A stretch of 64,000 bases of DNA from Bradyrhizobium lablabi (GCF_018129385.1 NZ_JAFCLN010000011.1:142262-206261); one strand, 5' to 3'. Positions 34,246 to 43,022 are shown, numbered from the stretch's first letter. Numbers and translations are program-made. The notes: a model not told the origin generated them from the sequence alone.

Positions 34246-34821
34246 TCAGGAGGTCTGATCTGCCATCGTCCGGAACGTGATCGAATAGCGCAAGGCCTCG
34301 ACGCCGGGAATGCTGTGCTCCCAGATGCGGCGCGATTCGCCTGACATCAGGTAGAGCGATCGCGGTTCGGCATCGAGCGTGTAGCGCTGCCAGCTTTCGC
34401 CCCGTCGCCTGCGGAAACGGAATTTGCAGGGCGAGCCCAGCGACAGGCCAAACACCCTGTCGAACTGCGGCTTGTCCCGGTGCCAGCCAATGCCGACGCC
34501 CACCTCGTATTCGGTGCAGAGAACCTGCGCCACCTGCGTCGATGGTCCCCCGAAAGCTTCGACCTGCTCGATCAGCGGGCCCAGCCATTCAGGGATCGGC
34601 TTTGCCTCCTGCAATCGGCGCAGCGTGTAGTCGTAACGGAACCCGAACGAGGCGACGCGGCGCTTGCCTTCGTAAGCGCCGAACTGGAACGGCTGCAACG
34701 GGAGCGCAGCGATATGGCCGATCAATTCCCGCTCGACCGCAGGCGAGATGAAGCCGGCAGCATATTGCAGGCCTTCGGGAAGGTCTGCCGTCCGTGGAAA
34801 AAGCGCAAGCTGCTCGGTCAA
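34246..34821 (-). CDS. AlkB-like 2-oxoglutarate/Fe(II)-dependent dioxygenase
   Basis: 191 residues of the AlkB superfamily (2OG-FeII_Oxy_2). The iron ligands are the HxD in IGWHRDKPQFD and the distal His in WEHSIPG; the 2-oxoglutarate Arg is in RYSITFRTM. The nucleotide-recognition-lid region FGAYEGKRRVASFGFRYDY and the pattern LSLGSPCKFRFRRR also fit. Family members demethylate alkylated DNA or RNA; without biochemical data the substrate is unassigned. It is downstream of hmuV on the same strand with a 96-base gap, and probably an independent gene. Confidence 0.85.
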   Translation of the reverse strand: MTEQLALFPRTADLPEGLQYAAGFISPAVERELIGHIAALPLQPFQFGAYEGKRRVASFGFRYDYTLRRLQEAKPIPEWLGPLIEQVEAFGGPSTQVAQVLCTEYEVGVGIGWHRDKPQFDRVFGLSLGSPCKFRFRRRRGESWQRYTLDAEPRSLYLMSGESRRIWEHSIPGVEALRYSITFRTMADQTS

Positions 34822-34917
34822 GCCGGCATCCTCTGGAGCATTGTGTGGATGCCAGGGATATGGGGATTGCGCGCCTCGAAGGAAAGGGATCCGCTCCTTC
34901 GCGGCGATCAGTGACGG

Positions 34918-35721
34918 CTACGAAGCGGGCGGTGCCGCCGGCCGCATGGTCTGTGGCAAGAGATAAGGCACGCCGTCGCCGGTCTGGCTGATCTCGACCT
35001 CGACCTCAAAAATCCGCCGGATCGTCTCCGCCGTGATGGTCTTGCGACGGTCGCCGTCGACGGCGAGTTTGCCCCTGTGCAGCAGCACGATCCGGTCGGC
35101 AAAGCGCATCGCGAGATTAAGGTCGTGCAGGATTGCGACCACGGCGGTGCCGTTCTTCGCGCGCGACTTTGCGGTCTCGACCAGGTCGATCTGGTGGCGC
35201 AGGTCGAGGCTCGAGGTCGGCTCATCGAGCAGCAGCAGGCCCGGGCCGTGCATGGCTTCGCCGCACGCAAGCTGTACCAGCACACGGGCAAAATGCGCGC
35301 GCTGCTGCTCGCCGCCGGACAGAGTCGGCAGTTGCCGGTCGCGGAAAGCTCCCAGCCCGACTTCGTGCAAGGCCGCCTCCACCAGCAGCTGCGCGGCCGT
35401 GCGGCTGCGCTCGCCGGCGCCCATCTGCACGATCTCCTCGACGGTGAAGGGGAAGGTGACATTGACATGCTGCGACAGCATCGCGCGATGCAGTGCGAGC
35501 TCGCGCGGCGGGTAGCTGCGCAAGTCGCGCGCCTTCAGCCGCACCGCGCCGCCGGTCGGCCGGATGTCGCCGGAGAGCGACCGCAGCAACGTCGACTTGC
35601 CCGCGCCGTTCGGTCCGACGATGGCGACCATCTCGCCGGCCTCGACCTTGAGGTCGATGCCGTCGATCAGCCTGGCACCGCCGACCTGCACCGTGACCGC
35701 TTGTGCCCCGAGGATCGTCAT
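34918..35721 (-). CDS. hmuV: Heme ABC transporter ATP-binding protein
   Basis: A 267-residue ABC ATPase. Walker A is GPNGAGKST at 36-44, the signature is LSGGEQQRAHFARVLVQLA, Walker B is LLLLDEPTSSLD and the H-loop is AILHDLNLA. It energises heme uptake across the inner membrane with HmuU. The ATG (35721) overlaps the stop of hmuU by four bases (ATGA), so the two are coupled. The N-terminal frame also extends upstream into hmuU, which I reject. It ends the hmuP-hmuT-hmuU-hmuV operon. Confidence 0.92.
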   Translation of the reverse strand: MTILGAQAVTVQVGGARLIDGIDLKVEAGEMVAIVGPNGAGKSTLLRSLSGDIRPTGGAVRLKARDLRSYPPRELALHRAMLSQHVNVTFPFTVEEIVQMGAGERSRTAAQLLVEAALHEVGLGAFRDRQLPTLSGGEQQRAHFARVLVQLACGEAMHGPGLLLLDEPTSSLDLRHQIDLVETAKSRAKNGTAVVAILHDLNLAMRFADRIVLLHRGKLAVDGDRRKTITAETIRRIFEVEVEISQTGDGVPYLLPQTMRPAAPPAS

Positions 35722-36797
35722 AGCCCGGTCAATCCGCGTTGCCTGAGCAGGATGGCGAGGAAGAACGGCGCGCCGACCGCGGCGGTCAGGATGCCGATCG
35801 GCATCTCCGCCGGCGCGACGACGGTGCGCGCCATCGTGTCGGCGCCAAGCATCAGGATCGCGCCGAACAAGGCGGAAGCCGGCAGCAGCAGCCGGTGGGC
35901 CGGCCCGATCGTCATCCGCAGCAGATGCGGCACCACGATGCCGACAAAGCCGACCACGCCGCACACCGAGACCGCAACGCCCGTCATCGCCGACACCATC
36001 ACGATCGAAATCCGCTTCAGCCGCTCGACATCGACGCCGCTGTGAAACGCCTCGGCCTCACCAAGCACCAGTACGTCGAGACCGCGCGCGATCCATGCGC
36101 ATGCGACGAGCCCCAAGGCCAGCACGGGCGCCAGCGTCGCCGCCTTCGGCCAGGTCGCGCCGCTGAGCGAGCCGAGCAGCCAGAAGGTGATGTCGCGCAA
36201 TTGCCGGTCATCGGCGATGAATACAAGCAGGCCAATGCCGGCATTGGCGATGGCCGCAATCGCCAGCCCCGCCAGCAGGAAGATCGCGATCGAAGTCCGC
36301 CCGCCGCGGCTTGCGATCGAATAGAGCACGATGGTGGTGATCAGCGAGCCCACGAATGCCGAGAGCGGCAGCAACTCATGCTGAACGAAGCGAAAGCCTT
36401 CGCCGATCCGGCTGTCGGTGAACACGATCGCCGCGGCCGCTGCAAAGGCGCCGCCGGAGGAAACGCCGACCAGCGCAGGATCGGCGAGCGGGTTGCGGAA
36501 CAGCCCCTGCATGATCGCCCCGGACATTGCGAGCAGGCCGCCGATCATGGCGGCGGCGGCGATCCGTGGAATCCGGATCGACCACAGCACGAGCTGGTCG
36601 CGCGCGGTCATCGCATGCGTGTCGCCCCACAAACCGAGCGCGGCCGGCAGCCGGGCGAGCGGAATGCCCGCGGCGCCTACCGTAAGCGCAATGGTCGCCG
36701 CGCAGGCCAGCACGATCAGGAGACAGGCAATGGTCAGCGTCGCGGATGGGCGCAACGTTCGAACCGGACGCCGCGTCGTCCCCGCAGCCGCGCTCAT
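35718..36797 (-). CDS. hmuU: Heme ABC transporter permease
   Basis: A 359-residue FecCD/BtuC-type permease with about ten transmembrane helices. Motifs include the conserved AAAMIGGLLAMSGAIMQGLFRNPLADPALVGVSSGGAFAAAAAIVF and VVGFVGIVVPHLLRMTIGPAHR-like HLLRM region near the C-terminus. I use ATG 36797 (MSAAAG), whose ATGA overlaps the hmuT stop; an ATG nine bases earlier is possible. It partners with HmuT (periplasmic) and HmuV (ATPase). Confidence 0.92.
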   Translation of the reverse strand: MSAAAGTTRRPVRTLRPSATLTIACLLIVLACAATIALTVGAAGIPLARLPAALGLWGDTHAMTARDQLVLWSIRIPRIAAAAMIGGLLAMSGAIMQGLFRNPLADPALVGVSSGGAFAAAAAIVFTDSRIGEGFRFVQHELLPLSAFVGSLITTIVLYSIASRGGRTSIAIFLLAGLAIAAIANAGIGLLVFIADDRQLRDITFWLLGSLSGATWPKAATLAPVLALGLVACAWIARGLDVLVLGEAEAFHSGVDVERLKRISIVMVSAMTGVAVSVCGVVGFVGIVVPHLLRMTIGPAHRLLLPASALFGAILMLGADTMARTVVAPAEMPIGILTAAVGAPFFLAILLRQRGLTGL

Positions 36798-37747
36798 TGC
36801 CGGCAATTGGCGGTCAATGCAGCCGGAGCAAATTTCTCCGCGTCGCCCGCCAGCGCCGGATAAAGCTTTACCGACAGGTCGCGCGCGGCCGCCGCGGTGC
36901 GCGGGCCGAAGCCGAGCAGATAGAGACCTTCCATCGAGATGAAGGCCTTGTTGCCCGCCGCCGGCGTCAACGCAAAGGCAGGATGGGCGAACACCGCATC
37001 CGCCTCGAGCGAATCCTTGCCGCGCGCGATCGAAAGCACCACATCGGGTTTTGCGGCGATGATCGCCTCGTCATTGACGGGCTTGTAGCCGTCATAGCTG
37101 TCGATCGCGTTGACCGCGCCGGCCATATGGATGATTTCGTTCGCTGCGGTCGCCTTGCCCGCCGCCATGGCGCGGCCGTTCAGCAGCGACATCACGAACA
37201 TCACACGGACCGATTTTGTCACCTTTGCGCGTAGCTCGCGCAATTGCGCAAGATCGCTTGCCACCACTTTGGTCAGGCACTCCGCGCGCGGATCGGCGCC
37301 CATGGCGTGGCCGACCAGCTTGATCTTGTCGATCAGCCCCGCTTCCGAAAACGTTTCCGGCACGATCACCAGCGGCACCTTGGCCGCATCCAGAATCTCG
37401 ATGGTCTCCTTCGGCCCCGAACCCTGCATCGCCAGCACCAGCGATGGATTGAGCCCGAGCACGCCCTCGGCCGAGAGCTGGCGCATATAGCCGACATTGG
37501 CCTTTTCGCGCATCGCCTGCGCCGGATAGAGGCTGGTCGAGTCCACGCCGGCGATGCGGTCCTCGAAGCCGAGTGCGTACAGGATTTCCGTGATCGCCCC
37601 GCCGATCGAAACGATCCGCGCCGGATCCGATATCGTGACGTCGCGGTCGCGCGCGTCGTGCACGGTGACGCCCGCGGCGGATGCAGCGCCGCGCGCGCCG
37701 AGACAAGCGGCAAGAGCGAGCAGCGCGAGCGTGCGGCGAATTGTCAT
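36794..37747 (-). CDS. hmuT: Periplasmic heme-binding protein of the ABC transporter
   Basis: 317 residues with signal peptide MTIRRTLALLALAACLGARGAASA/AG. The mature part is a class III (BtuF/FhuD-like) binding protein: RIVSIGGAITEILYALGFEDRIAGVDSTSLYP includes the heme-site Tyr region, followed by VGYMRQLSAEGVLGLNPSLVLAMQGSGPKETIEIL. It captures heme in the periplasm for HmuU. It lies seven bases after hmuP and is coupled to hmuU by an ATGA overlap. Confidence 0.92.
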   Translation of the reverse strand: MTIRRTLALLALAACLGARGAASAAGVTVHDARDRDVTISDPARIVSIGGAITEILYALGFEDRIAGVDSTSLYPAQAMREKANVGYMRQLSAEGVLGLNPSLVLAMQGSGPKETIEILDAAKVPLVIVPETFSEAGLIDKIKLVGHAMGADPRAECLTKVVASDLAQLRELRAKVTKSVRVMFVMSLLNGRAMAAGKATAANEIIHMAGAVNAIDSYDGYKPVNDEAIIAAKPDVVLSIARGKDSLEADAVFAHPAFALTPAAGNKAFISMEGLYLLGFGPRTAAAARDLSVKLYPALAGDAEKFAPAALTANCRQ

Positions 37748-37754
37748 TTGGCGA

Positions 37755-37961
37755 TCACTTGGTCAGGATCAGCTTGTTCTGCGAGGTCAGCCGCAAGCGG
37801 TAGGTATCCTCGCCATGGGCGATGATGATCTCGCGCTCGACGGCAAACAGGTCGCGGCTCTCGATACGATTGCCATTCAAGATGACGGAACGTATTGCAG
37901 GAGAAGCACTATCTGCGGACTTGGCCGGGCCTCCAATTTGATCTCCGGAAGTCGTTGCCAT
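37755..37961 (-). CDS. hmuP: HemP/HmuP family heme-uptake regulator
   Basis: 68 residues with the compact HemP fold: IRSVILNGNRIESRDLF, EREIIIAHGEDTYRLRLTSQNKLILTK. In Bradyrhizobium japonicum, HmuP is known to cooperate with Irr in activating heme-transport genes; that is family knowledge, not visible here. It is the first gene of the hmu operon, seven bases ahead of hmuT. The residues 1-22 are a disordered Ser/Pro/Ala-rich lead. An ATG at 37961 is the only sensible start. Confidence 0.9.
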   Translation of the reverse strand: MATTSGDQIGGPAKSADSASPAIRSVILNGNRIESRDLFAVEREIIIAHGEDTYRLRLTSQNKLILTK

Positions 37962-38219
37962 CTCTGTCTTTTAAGCCCCCAAAGGTTCCCGCGACCAAAT
38001 CCTTGTATAGTTCGATCGCAGCGCAATCCAACCGCCGCAGTTTACAATCGATATAAAGAGCGGTTTGCGGCCCATTGACGGTTCCGGCACCGCGACGTAA
38101 CCAATATGAAGGCGATACGAACGGGGTGGCCCGGTCGCGACAAGTGGTAGCCAGCAAGCAGCCGCGCAAGTTAAAGCGGCGCCAGCCAGCCAGATCCAGA
38201 GAAGAACAGGTTGGGGCAT

Positions 38220-38429
38220 ATGGCTTTCGGGGCCAGGCATTCGCGTGCCTTGATTTTGGGCGCGTCGGTATTTTCATTGGCGGTGATGTTTTCAACCGCT
38301 GCATTTGCGCAGGCCGCCGGGCCGGAAACGGCCGCGCGTATCTCCGAGCAGAACGACGTGCTGTGGTCGAGCCCCGGACCGGGCGGGGTGTACAAGGCCG
38401 CCATGAATATCCATTTTGGTGGAGCATAA
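38220..38429 (+). CDS. Small predicted exported protein between the hmu genes (69 aa)
   Basis: MAFGARHSRALILGASVFSLAVMFSTAAFAQAAGP: an excellent signal peptide with a cleavage site at AFA/QA, leaving a mature peptide of only about 40 residues (ARISEQNDVLWSSPGPGGVYKAAMNIHFGGA). The ribosome site is weak. It lies between divergent hmuP and hmuQ, where bradyrhizobial clusters often carry hmuR or exbB-exbD-tonB genes. It could be a genuine small gene or the surviving 5' end of a deleted gene. I do not recognise its family. Confidence 0.5.
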   Translation: MAFGARHSRALILGASVFSLAVMFSTAAFAQAAGPETAARISEQNDVLWSSPGPGGVYKAAMNIHFGGA

Positions 38430-38565
38430 GCCGCAGATCGAAGTTTAAACTCCAGTTCTCGCCGAACCGCGCTCCAGCGCGGCTTTGGCGCGTTCGTACT
38501 TCCAAGCCCAGCCAAACGGCGCGCTTCACCGGCGAAGCACGCCCCTAGCCAAGGAGAAAGCTTAG

Positions 38566-38901
38566 ATGTTTATCGCGATGAACAGGTTCCAGGTGAAGAA
38601 GGGCTCCGAGCAGGCGTTCGAGACCCTCTGGTCCAGCCGGGAATCCTACCTCTCCAACATGGCGGGCTTTGTCGAGTTTCATCTGCTGAAAGGCCCCGAG
38701 GCCGAGGATCACACGCTGTACTCGTCGCACACCGTGTGGGCCGACAAGGCGGCGTTCGAGGCCTGGACCCGTTCGGAAGAGTTTCGCCGCGCGCATGCCA
38801 GAGCCGACAACAAGACCGGCGAAAGCCTCTATCTCGGCCATCCCAAGTTCGAAGGCTTCGACGTGATCCTGACCGAGCGCAAGTCGAGCGCGGCGGCCTA
38901 G
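38566..38901 (+). CDS. hmuQ: IsdG-like heme-degrading monooxygenase (HmuQ type)
   Basis: 111 residues of the antibiotic-biosynthesis-monooxygenase (dimeric ferredoxin-like) fold. The features match heme-degrading members: N-terminal MFIAMNRFQVKKGSEQAFETLW with the conserved Asn, the LSNMAGFVEFHLLKGP strand and DHTLYSSHTVWADKAAFEAWTRSEEFRRAH with the distal His. It would cleave heme and release iron after uptake. It is divergent from hmuP-T-U-V and directly precedes the HutX-like gene, with a palindromic repeat between. A ribosome site (AAGGAG) lies before ATG 38566. Confidence 0.87.
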   Translation: MFIAMNRFQVKKGSEQAFETLWSSRESYLSNMAGFVEFHLLKGPEAEDHTLYSSHTVWADKAAFEAWTRSEEFRRAHARADNKTGESLYLGHPKFEGFDVILTERKSSAAA

Positions 38902-38994
38902 AGCATGATCCGGACCCGCAGGGCCGCGTTAGCGCAAAGTGGAAACCGGTTTTCCCTGCGACAAACGCGAAGCGTTTGCGCCGAGATCATGCTC
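38901..38994. repeat. Intergenic palindromic repeat, family B
   Basis: GAGCATGATC (38901-38910) and GATCATGCTC (38985-38994) are perfect 10-base ends; the inside carries the AAAGTGGAAACCGGTTTTCC core that is also seen at 49498. It starts at the last base of hmuQ and ends 20 bases before the hutX-like start. Confidence 0.82.
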
Positions 38995-39014
38995 AAACAA
39001 GGAGGACGGTGCGT

Positions 39015-39527
39015 ATGTTGAGCACGGAGCTTGCCGAACTGAAGGCCCACATGGCCGAGAATCCGGGCGCTGTGATCGAGGACGTTGCGAAGCAGCGCAA
39101 GGTCACGCCGCGCGCGGTGATCGAGGCGCTGCCGGCAGAGATGGTGCGGATCGGCGGCGGCGAGTTCGCCGCCGCGATGACCGACATTGCAGAGTGGGGC
39201 GAGGTGACGCTGATCGTCCACACCGATGATGCGATCTTCGAATTCACCGGCGCCATTCCCGCCGGCGAGATCGGCCGCGGCTATTTCAACCTGATGCAGC
39301 CGAAGGGGCTGCATGGCCATCTGCGGCACGAGCGTTGCGCCGCGATTGCCTTTGTCGAACGCCCCTTCATGGGCAAGACCTCGGCTTTCATCGCCTTCAT
39401 CAATGTCGATGGCGGCGTCATGTTCAAGGTGTTTGTCGGCCGCGACGAGACGCGCGCGCTGCGCACCGACCAACTCGAACGTTTCAGGGCGCTTGCCGAC
39501 CGGATCGCGCCGGCGAAGGCTGCCTGA
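39015..39527 (+). CDS. hutX: Heme utilisation cytosolic carrier (HutX/HugX family)
   Basis: 170 residues of the ChuX/HutX family: AIFEFTGAIPAGEIGRGYFNLM, GLHGHLRHERCAAIAFVERPFMGKTSAFIAFIN and VDGGVMFKVFVGRDETRAL. These small proteins bind incoming heme in the cytoplasm and hand it to degrading enzymes. The first 60 residues (MLSTELAELKAHMAENPGAVIEDVAKQRKVTPRAVIEALP) form a helical N-terminal segment that is normal for the HutX branch. The ATG at 39015 follows AAGGAGGA. It ends three bases before the dadA stop codon on the other strand. Confidence 0.87.
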   Translation: MLSTELAELKAHMAENPGAVIEDVAKQRKVTPRAVIEALPAEMVRIGGGEFAAAMTDIAEWGEVTLIVHTDDAIFEFTGAIPAGEIGRGYFNLMQPKGLHGHLRHERCAAIAFVERPFMGKTSAFIAFINVDGGVMFKVFVGRDETRALRTDQLERFRALADRIAPAKAA

Positions 39528-39530
39528 AGC

Positions 39531-40796
39531 CTATCCGAACCGATGATCGTAGCGCGCCAGCGTCAGTTCGCTGGTATCGATGTCAGGCTTGCGGCCGGAC
39601 AGAAGGTCGGCGAGCACGCGGCCGGAGCCGCACGCCATGGTCCAGCCGAGCGTGCCGTGACCGGTATTGAGATGCAGATTTGTGTAGCGCGTCGCGCCGA
39701 TCACCGGCGGCCCATCGGGCGTCATCGGCCGCAAGCCGGACCAGAACGTCGCCTTGCCGAGGTCGCCGCCGCGCGGAAACATGTCTGATAGCGAATGGTC
39801 GAGCGTTGCCCGCCGCGCCGCGTCGAGGCTGGCAGAGTAACCCGAGATTTCTGCGGTGCCGCCGACACGGATACGGCTCCCGAGCCGCGTGATCGCGACC
39901 TTGTAGCTTTCGTCCATCACGGTCGATACCGGCGCGCCGCTTTCGTCGATGACAGGCACCGTGATCGAATAGCCCTTGATGGGATAGACCGGAACTGAAA
40001 TGCCGACGGGTTTCAGCATTCGCGGCGACCAGCTGCCGAGTGCGGCGACATAGGCATCGGCCTGCAAAAGTCCGGCGTTGGTGACGACGCCCGTGATGCG
40101 CTCGCCCTCCGCGACCAGGCGATCGATGCCGGTGTTGAACAAGAAGTGCACGCCGAGCTTTGCAGCTTCTGCGGCGAGCGCCTGCGTGAACATATGGCAA
40201 TCGCCGGTCTCGTCCTGCGGCAGCCGCAGCCCGCCGACGAATTTTTCCTTCACCGCCGACAGCGCAGGCTCGGCGCCGATGCAGCCGTCACGGTCCAGCA
40301 CCTCGTAGGGAACGCCATATTGCTTGAGCACCGCGATGTCGTCGCCGGTACCGTCGAGCTGCTTCTGCTGGCGAAACAGCTGTAGCGTGCCTCGGCTGCG
40401 CTCGTCGTACTTGATGCCGATCTCGGCACGCAGTGCCCGCAGGCAATCGCGGCTGTATTCGGCGATCGGAATCATCCGGCGCTTGTTGATGGCATAGCGC
40501 TCCGCCGTGCAGTTGCGCAGCATCTTCAGGCCCCAGATCCACATGCGTGGATCGAGTTTTGGCCAGATCACCAGCGGGCCATGCCGCATCAGCAGCCATT
40601 TGATGGCCTTTACCGGCACGCCCGGTCCCGCCCAGGGCGAGGAATAGCCGGGCGACACTTCGCCGGCATTGGCAAAGCTGGTTTCCTGGGCAGGGGCGGC
40701 CTGGCGGTCGACGACAACAACTTCATGGCCGGCGCGCGCCAGATAATAGGCGGTGGAGACGCCGATCACGCCACTGCCGAGAACGATGATCTTCAC
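39531..40796 (-). CDS. dadA: D-amino acid dehydrogenase (DadA-like FAD oxidoreductase)
   Basis: 421 residues. The N-terminal FAD fold is MKIIVLGSGVIGVSTAYYLARAGHEVVVVDR. The substrate domain has SFANAGEVSPGYSSPWAGPGVP, and the C-terminal FAD closure is LHLNTGHGTLGWTMACGSGRVLADLLSGR, both matching DadA. It deaminates D-amino acids such as D-alanine to oxoacids with electron transfer to the respiratory chain. It is convergent with the HutX-like gene (three-base gap) and lies downstream of the aminotransferase gene on the same strand. Confidence 0.93.
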   Translation of the reverse strand: MKIIVLGSGVIGVSTAYYLARAGHEVVVVDRQAAPAQETSFANAGEVSPGYSSPWAGPGVPVKAIKWLLMRHGPLVIWPKLDPRMWIWGLKMLRNCTAERYAINKRRMIPIAEYSRDCLRALRAEIGIKYDERSRGTLQLFRQQKQLDGTGDDIAVLKQYGVPYEVLDRDGCIGAEPALSAVKEKFVGGLRLPQDETGDCHMFTQALAAEAAKLGVHFLFNTGIDRLVAEGERITGVVTNAGLLQADAYVAALGSWSPRMLKPVGISVPVYPIKGYSITVPVIDESGAPVSTVMDESYKVAITRLGSRIRVGGTAEISGYSASLDAARRATLDHSLSDMFPRGGDLGKATFWSGLRPMTPDGPPVIGATRYTNLHLNTGHGTLGWTMACGSGRVLADLLSGRKPDIDTSELTLARYDHRFG

Positions 40797-40880
40797 GATC
40801 CCTCAAGCTTCTGCGGCGGCACTGCTCGACCGCCGCTGAAAGGTTCGATACCGCAGCTCTATGCGTAGCAAGAGCAAGGA

Positions 40881-42209
40881 TCAGGCCACGCGCTTGATCG
40901 CGTCCCCGAGGATCGAGACCATGTCGTCGATATGGCTCTTCTCGACGATCAGCGGCGGCGACATCGCAAAGGAATCGCCGCTCATGCGCAGATAAAGCCC
41001 GCGATTGAAGCAATCGACCATGATGTCATAGCCGCGCGTTCCCACCCCGTCCTTGCGCGCCGAAACCTCCACCGCGCCCATCAGGCCGACATTGCGGATG
41101 TCGATCACGTTCGGCAGGCCTTTGAGCGAATGCAGCGCATCGCGCCAGTATTCGGCAAGGCTCGCGCCGCGCGTCAGCAGCTGCTCGTCCTTGTAGATGT
41201 CGAGGGTGGCCATGCCGGCAGCACAGGCCACCGGATGCGCCGAATAAGTGTAGCCGTGGAACAGCTCGATGGTGCCTTCGGGGCCGGTCATCAGCCCGTC
41301 ATGGATCTTGCGGCTGGCGAACACGGCGCCGCAGGGAACGGTGCCGTTGGTGATGCCCTTGGCCGTGGTCATCAGGTCCGGCGTCACGCCAAAATAATCG
41401 GCGGCGAATGGCGTGCCGAGCCGGCCAAAACCTGTGATGACCTCGTCCATGATCATCAGGATGCCATGCTTGTCGCAGAGTTCGCGCAAGCGGTTGAGAT
41501 AACCCTTGGGCGGCGGCAGCACGGCGGTCGAACCCGGCACCGGCTCGACGATGACGGCGGCGATGGTGTCGGCGCCATGCAGCGCCACCATCCGCTCGAG
41601 ATCGTCGGCAAGCTCTGCGCCATGCTCTGGCAGATCCTTGGCAAAGGCGTTGCGGGCGAGATCATGGGTGTGACGGATGTGGTCGACGCCAGGCAGATGG
41701 GTCGCAAACGCGCGGCGGTTCGCCACCATGCCGCCGACCGACATGCCGCCGAAACCGACGCCGTGATAGCCGCGCTCGCGACCGATCAGCCGCGTCCGCG
41801 TTCCCTGTCCGACGGCGCGCTGGTAGGCCAGCGCGATCTTCAGCGCGGTGTCGACCGATTCCGAACCTGAATTGGTGAAGAAGATGCGATCGAGCCCCTT
41901 CGGCGCGATCTCGGCCAGCCGCTCGGCGAAATCGAACGCCAGCGGGTGGCCCATGTTGAACGAGGGCGCGAAATCGAGATTGGTCAATTGCCGTTCGACC
42001 GCGGCGGCGATCTGGCGTCGGCCGTGACCCGCATTGACGCACCAGAGGCCGGCGGAGCCGTCGATCACCTTGCGGCCGTCGACGGTGGTGTAATGCATGC
42101 CCTCGGCGGACGCGAACAGCCGCGGCGCTTTCTTGAACTGCCGGTTGGCCGTGAACGGCATCCAGAACGAATCGGTTTGCAGGGTGTTCGGCTTCTGATG
42201 AACGGTCAC
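40881..42209 (-). CDS. Omega-amino acid:pyruvate aminotransferase (class III)
   Basis: 442 residues, a PLP class III aminotransferase. FWMPFTANRQFKKAPRLFASAEGMHYTTVDGRKVIDGSAGLWCVNAGHG matches omega-amino acid/beta-alanine:pyruvate transaminases. The dimer and PLP region includes FFTNSGSESVDTALKIALAYQRA, IMDEVITGFGRLG and the Schiff-base lysine in TTAKGITNG. I take GTG 42209 (VTVHQK) as start since AGGAG sits nine bases before it. The pairing with dadA and the divergent XRE-cupin regulator suggests amino-acid, beta-alanine or polyamine catabolism. Confidence 0.88.
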   Translation of the reverse strand: MTVHQKPNTLQTDSFWMPFTANRQFKKAPRLFASAEGMHYTTVDGRKVIDGSAGLWCVNAGHGRRQIAAAVERQLTNLDFAPSFNMGHPLAFDFAERLAEIAPKGLDRIFFTNSGSESVDTALKIALAYQRAVGQGTRTRLIGRERGYHGVGFGGMSVGGMVANRRAFATHLPGVDHIRHTHDLARNAFAKDLPEHGAELADDLERMVALHGADTIAAVIVEPVPGSTAVLPPPKGYLNRLRELCDKHGILMIMDEVITGFGRLGTPFAADYFGVTPDLMTTAKGITNGTVPCGAVFASRKIHDGLMTGPEGTIELFHGYTYSAHPVACAAGMATLDIYKDEQLLTRGASLAEYWRDALHSLKGLPNVIDIRNVGLMGAVEVSARKDGVGTRGYDIMVDCFNRGLYLRMSGDSFAMSPPLIVEKSHIDDMVSILGDAIKRVA

Positions 42210-42364
42210 GGCGTCTCGCTCCTGTGCTGGCAGCTCAAGACAGTACCGGGCCACGCTCGCGAGCACTCAACAAGTCCTTTTCTGCGCTCCCGCAACCCAT
42301 TGATTTTGTTGGTTCGACCAAGGCATATTTGTGCGATCCGCAACACCTGCAACAGGGACTTGCC

Positions 42365-42913
42365 ATGAGCGTCGATATCGGTGGGCGGCTGCGATTCATT
42401 CGGAGCCGCCACAAGCTGTCGCAGCGCGAGCTTGCCAAACGCTCCGGCGTGACCAATTCGACGATCTCGCTGATCGAATCCAACCAGATGAACCCCTCGG
42501 TCGGCGCGCTCAAGCGCATCCTCGACGGCGTTCCGATGGGGATGGCGGAGTTCTTCGCGCTCGAGCCGGACCGGCCGCGCAAGGTGTTTTACCGTTCCGA
42601 CGAGCTGACCGAGATCGGCAAGAAGCCGATCTCGTACCGTCAGGTCGGCGACAATCTGTTCGGCCGCGCGCTACAGATCCTGAAAGAGCGCTACGAGCCG
42701 GGCGCCGACACCGGGCGCGTGCTGCTGGTGCATGACGGCGAGGAGGGCGGCATCGTGATATCAGGCCGGCTGGAAGTGACCGTCGACGACGAGCGCCGCA
42801 TCCTCGATCCCGGCGACGCCTATTATTTCGAGAGCCGCCGCCCGCACCGTTTTCGCTGCGTCGGCGCCAAACCGTGCGAGTTGATCAGCGCCTGCACGCC
42901 GCCGACTTTTTGA
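42365..42913 (+). CDS. XRE-cupin transcriptional regulator (PuuR-like)
   Basis: 182 residues: an N-terminal HTH_XRE domain (IGGRLRFIRSRHKLSQRELAKRSGVTNSTISLIESNQ, residues about 4-60) and a C-terminal cupin (HDGEEGGIVISGRLEVTVDDERRILDPGDAYYFESRRPHRFR). This layout is typical of PuuR and other repressors of amino-acid or polyamine catabolism, where the cupin binds the effector. It is divergent from the aminotransferase gene with a 155-base spacer and likely controls it. The ATG at 42365 follows AGGGA; the frame extends upstream without a fitting start. Confidence 0.87.
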   Translation: MSVDIGGRLRFIRSRHKLSQRELAKRSGVTNSTISLIESNQMNPSVGALKRILDGVPMGMAEFFALEPDRPRKVFYRSDELTEIGKKPISYRQVGDNLFGRALQILKERYEPGADTGRVLLVHDGEEGGIVISGRLEVTVDDERRILDPGDAYYFESRRPHRFRCVGAKPCELISACTPPTF

Positions 42914-42923
42914 AGCGCTAATT

Positions 42924-43009
42924 CGTCATTGCGAGGAGCGAAGCGACGAAGCAATCCAGCTTTCTTGCCGCGAAGGAAGCTGGATTGCTTCGCTTCGCTC
43001 GCAATGACG
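42924..43009. repeat. Intergenic palindromic repeat, family A
   Basis: CGTCATTGCGAGGAGCGAAGCGACGAAGCAATCCAGC opens and GCTGGATTGCTTCGCTTCGCTCGCAATGACG closes the element, with a GAAGGAAGCTGG-type centre. Same family as 1139-1222 and 44917-44998. It separates the XRE-cupin gene from the ABC permease gene that ends at 43023. Confidence 0.85.
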
Positions 43010-43022
43010 AAAGGGAGTGGGC

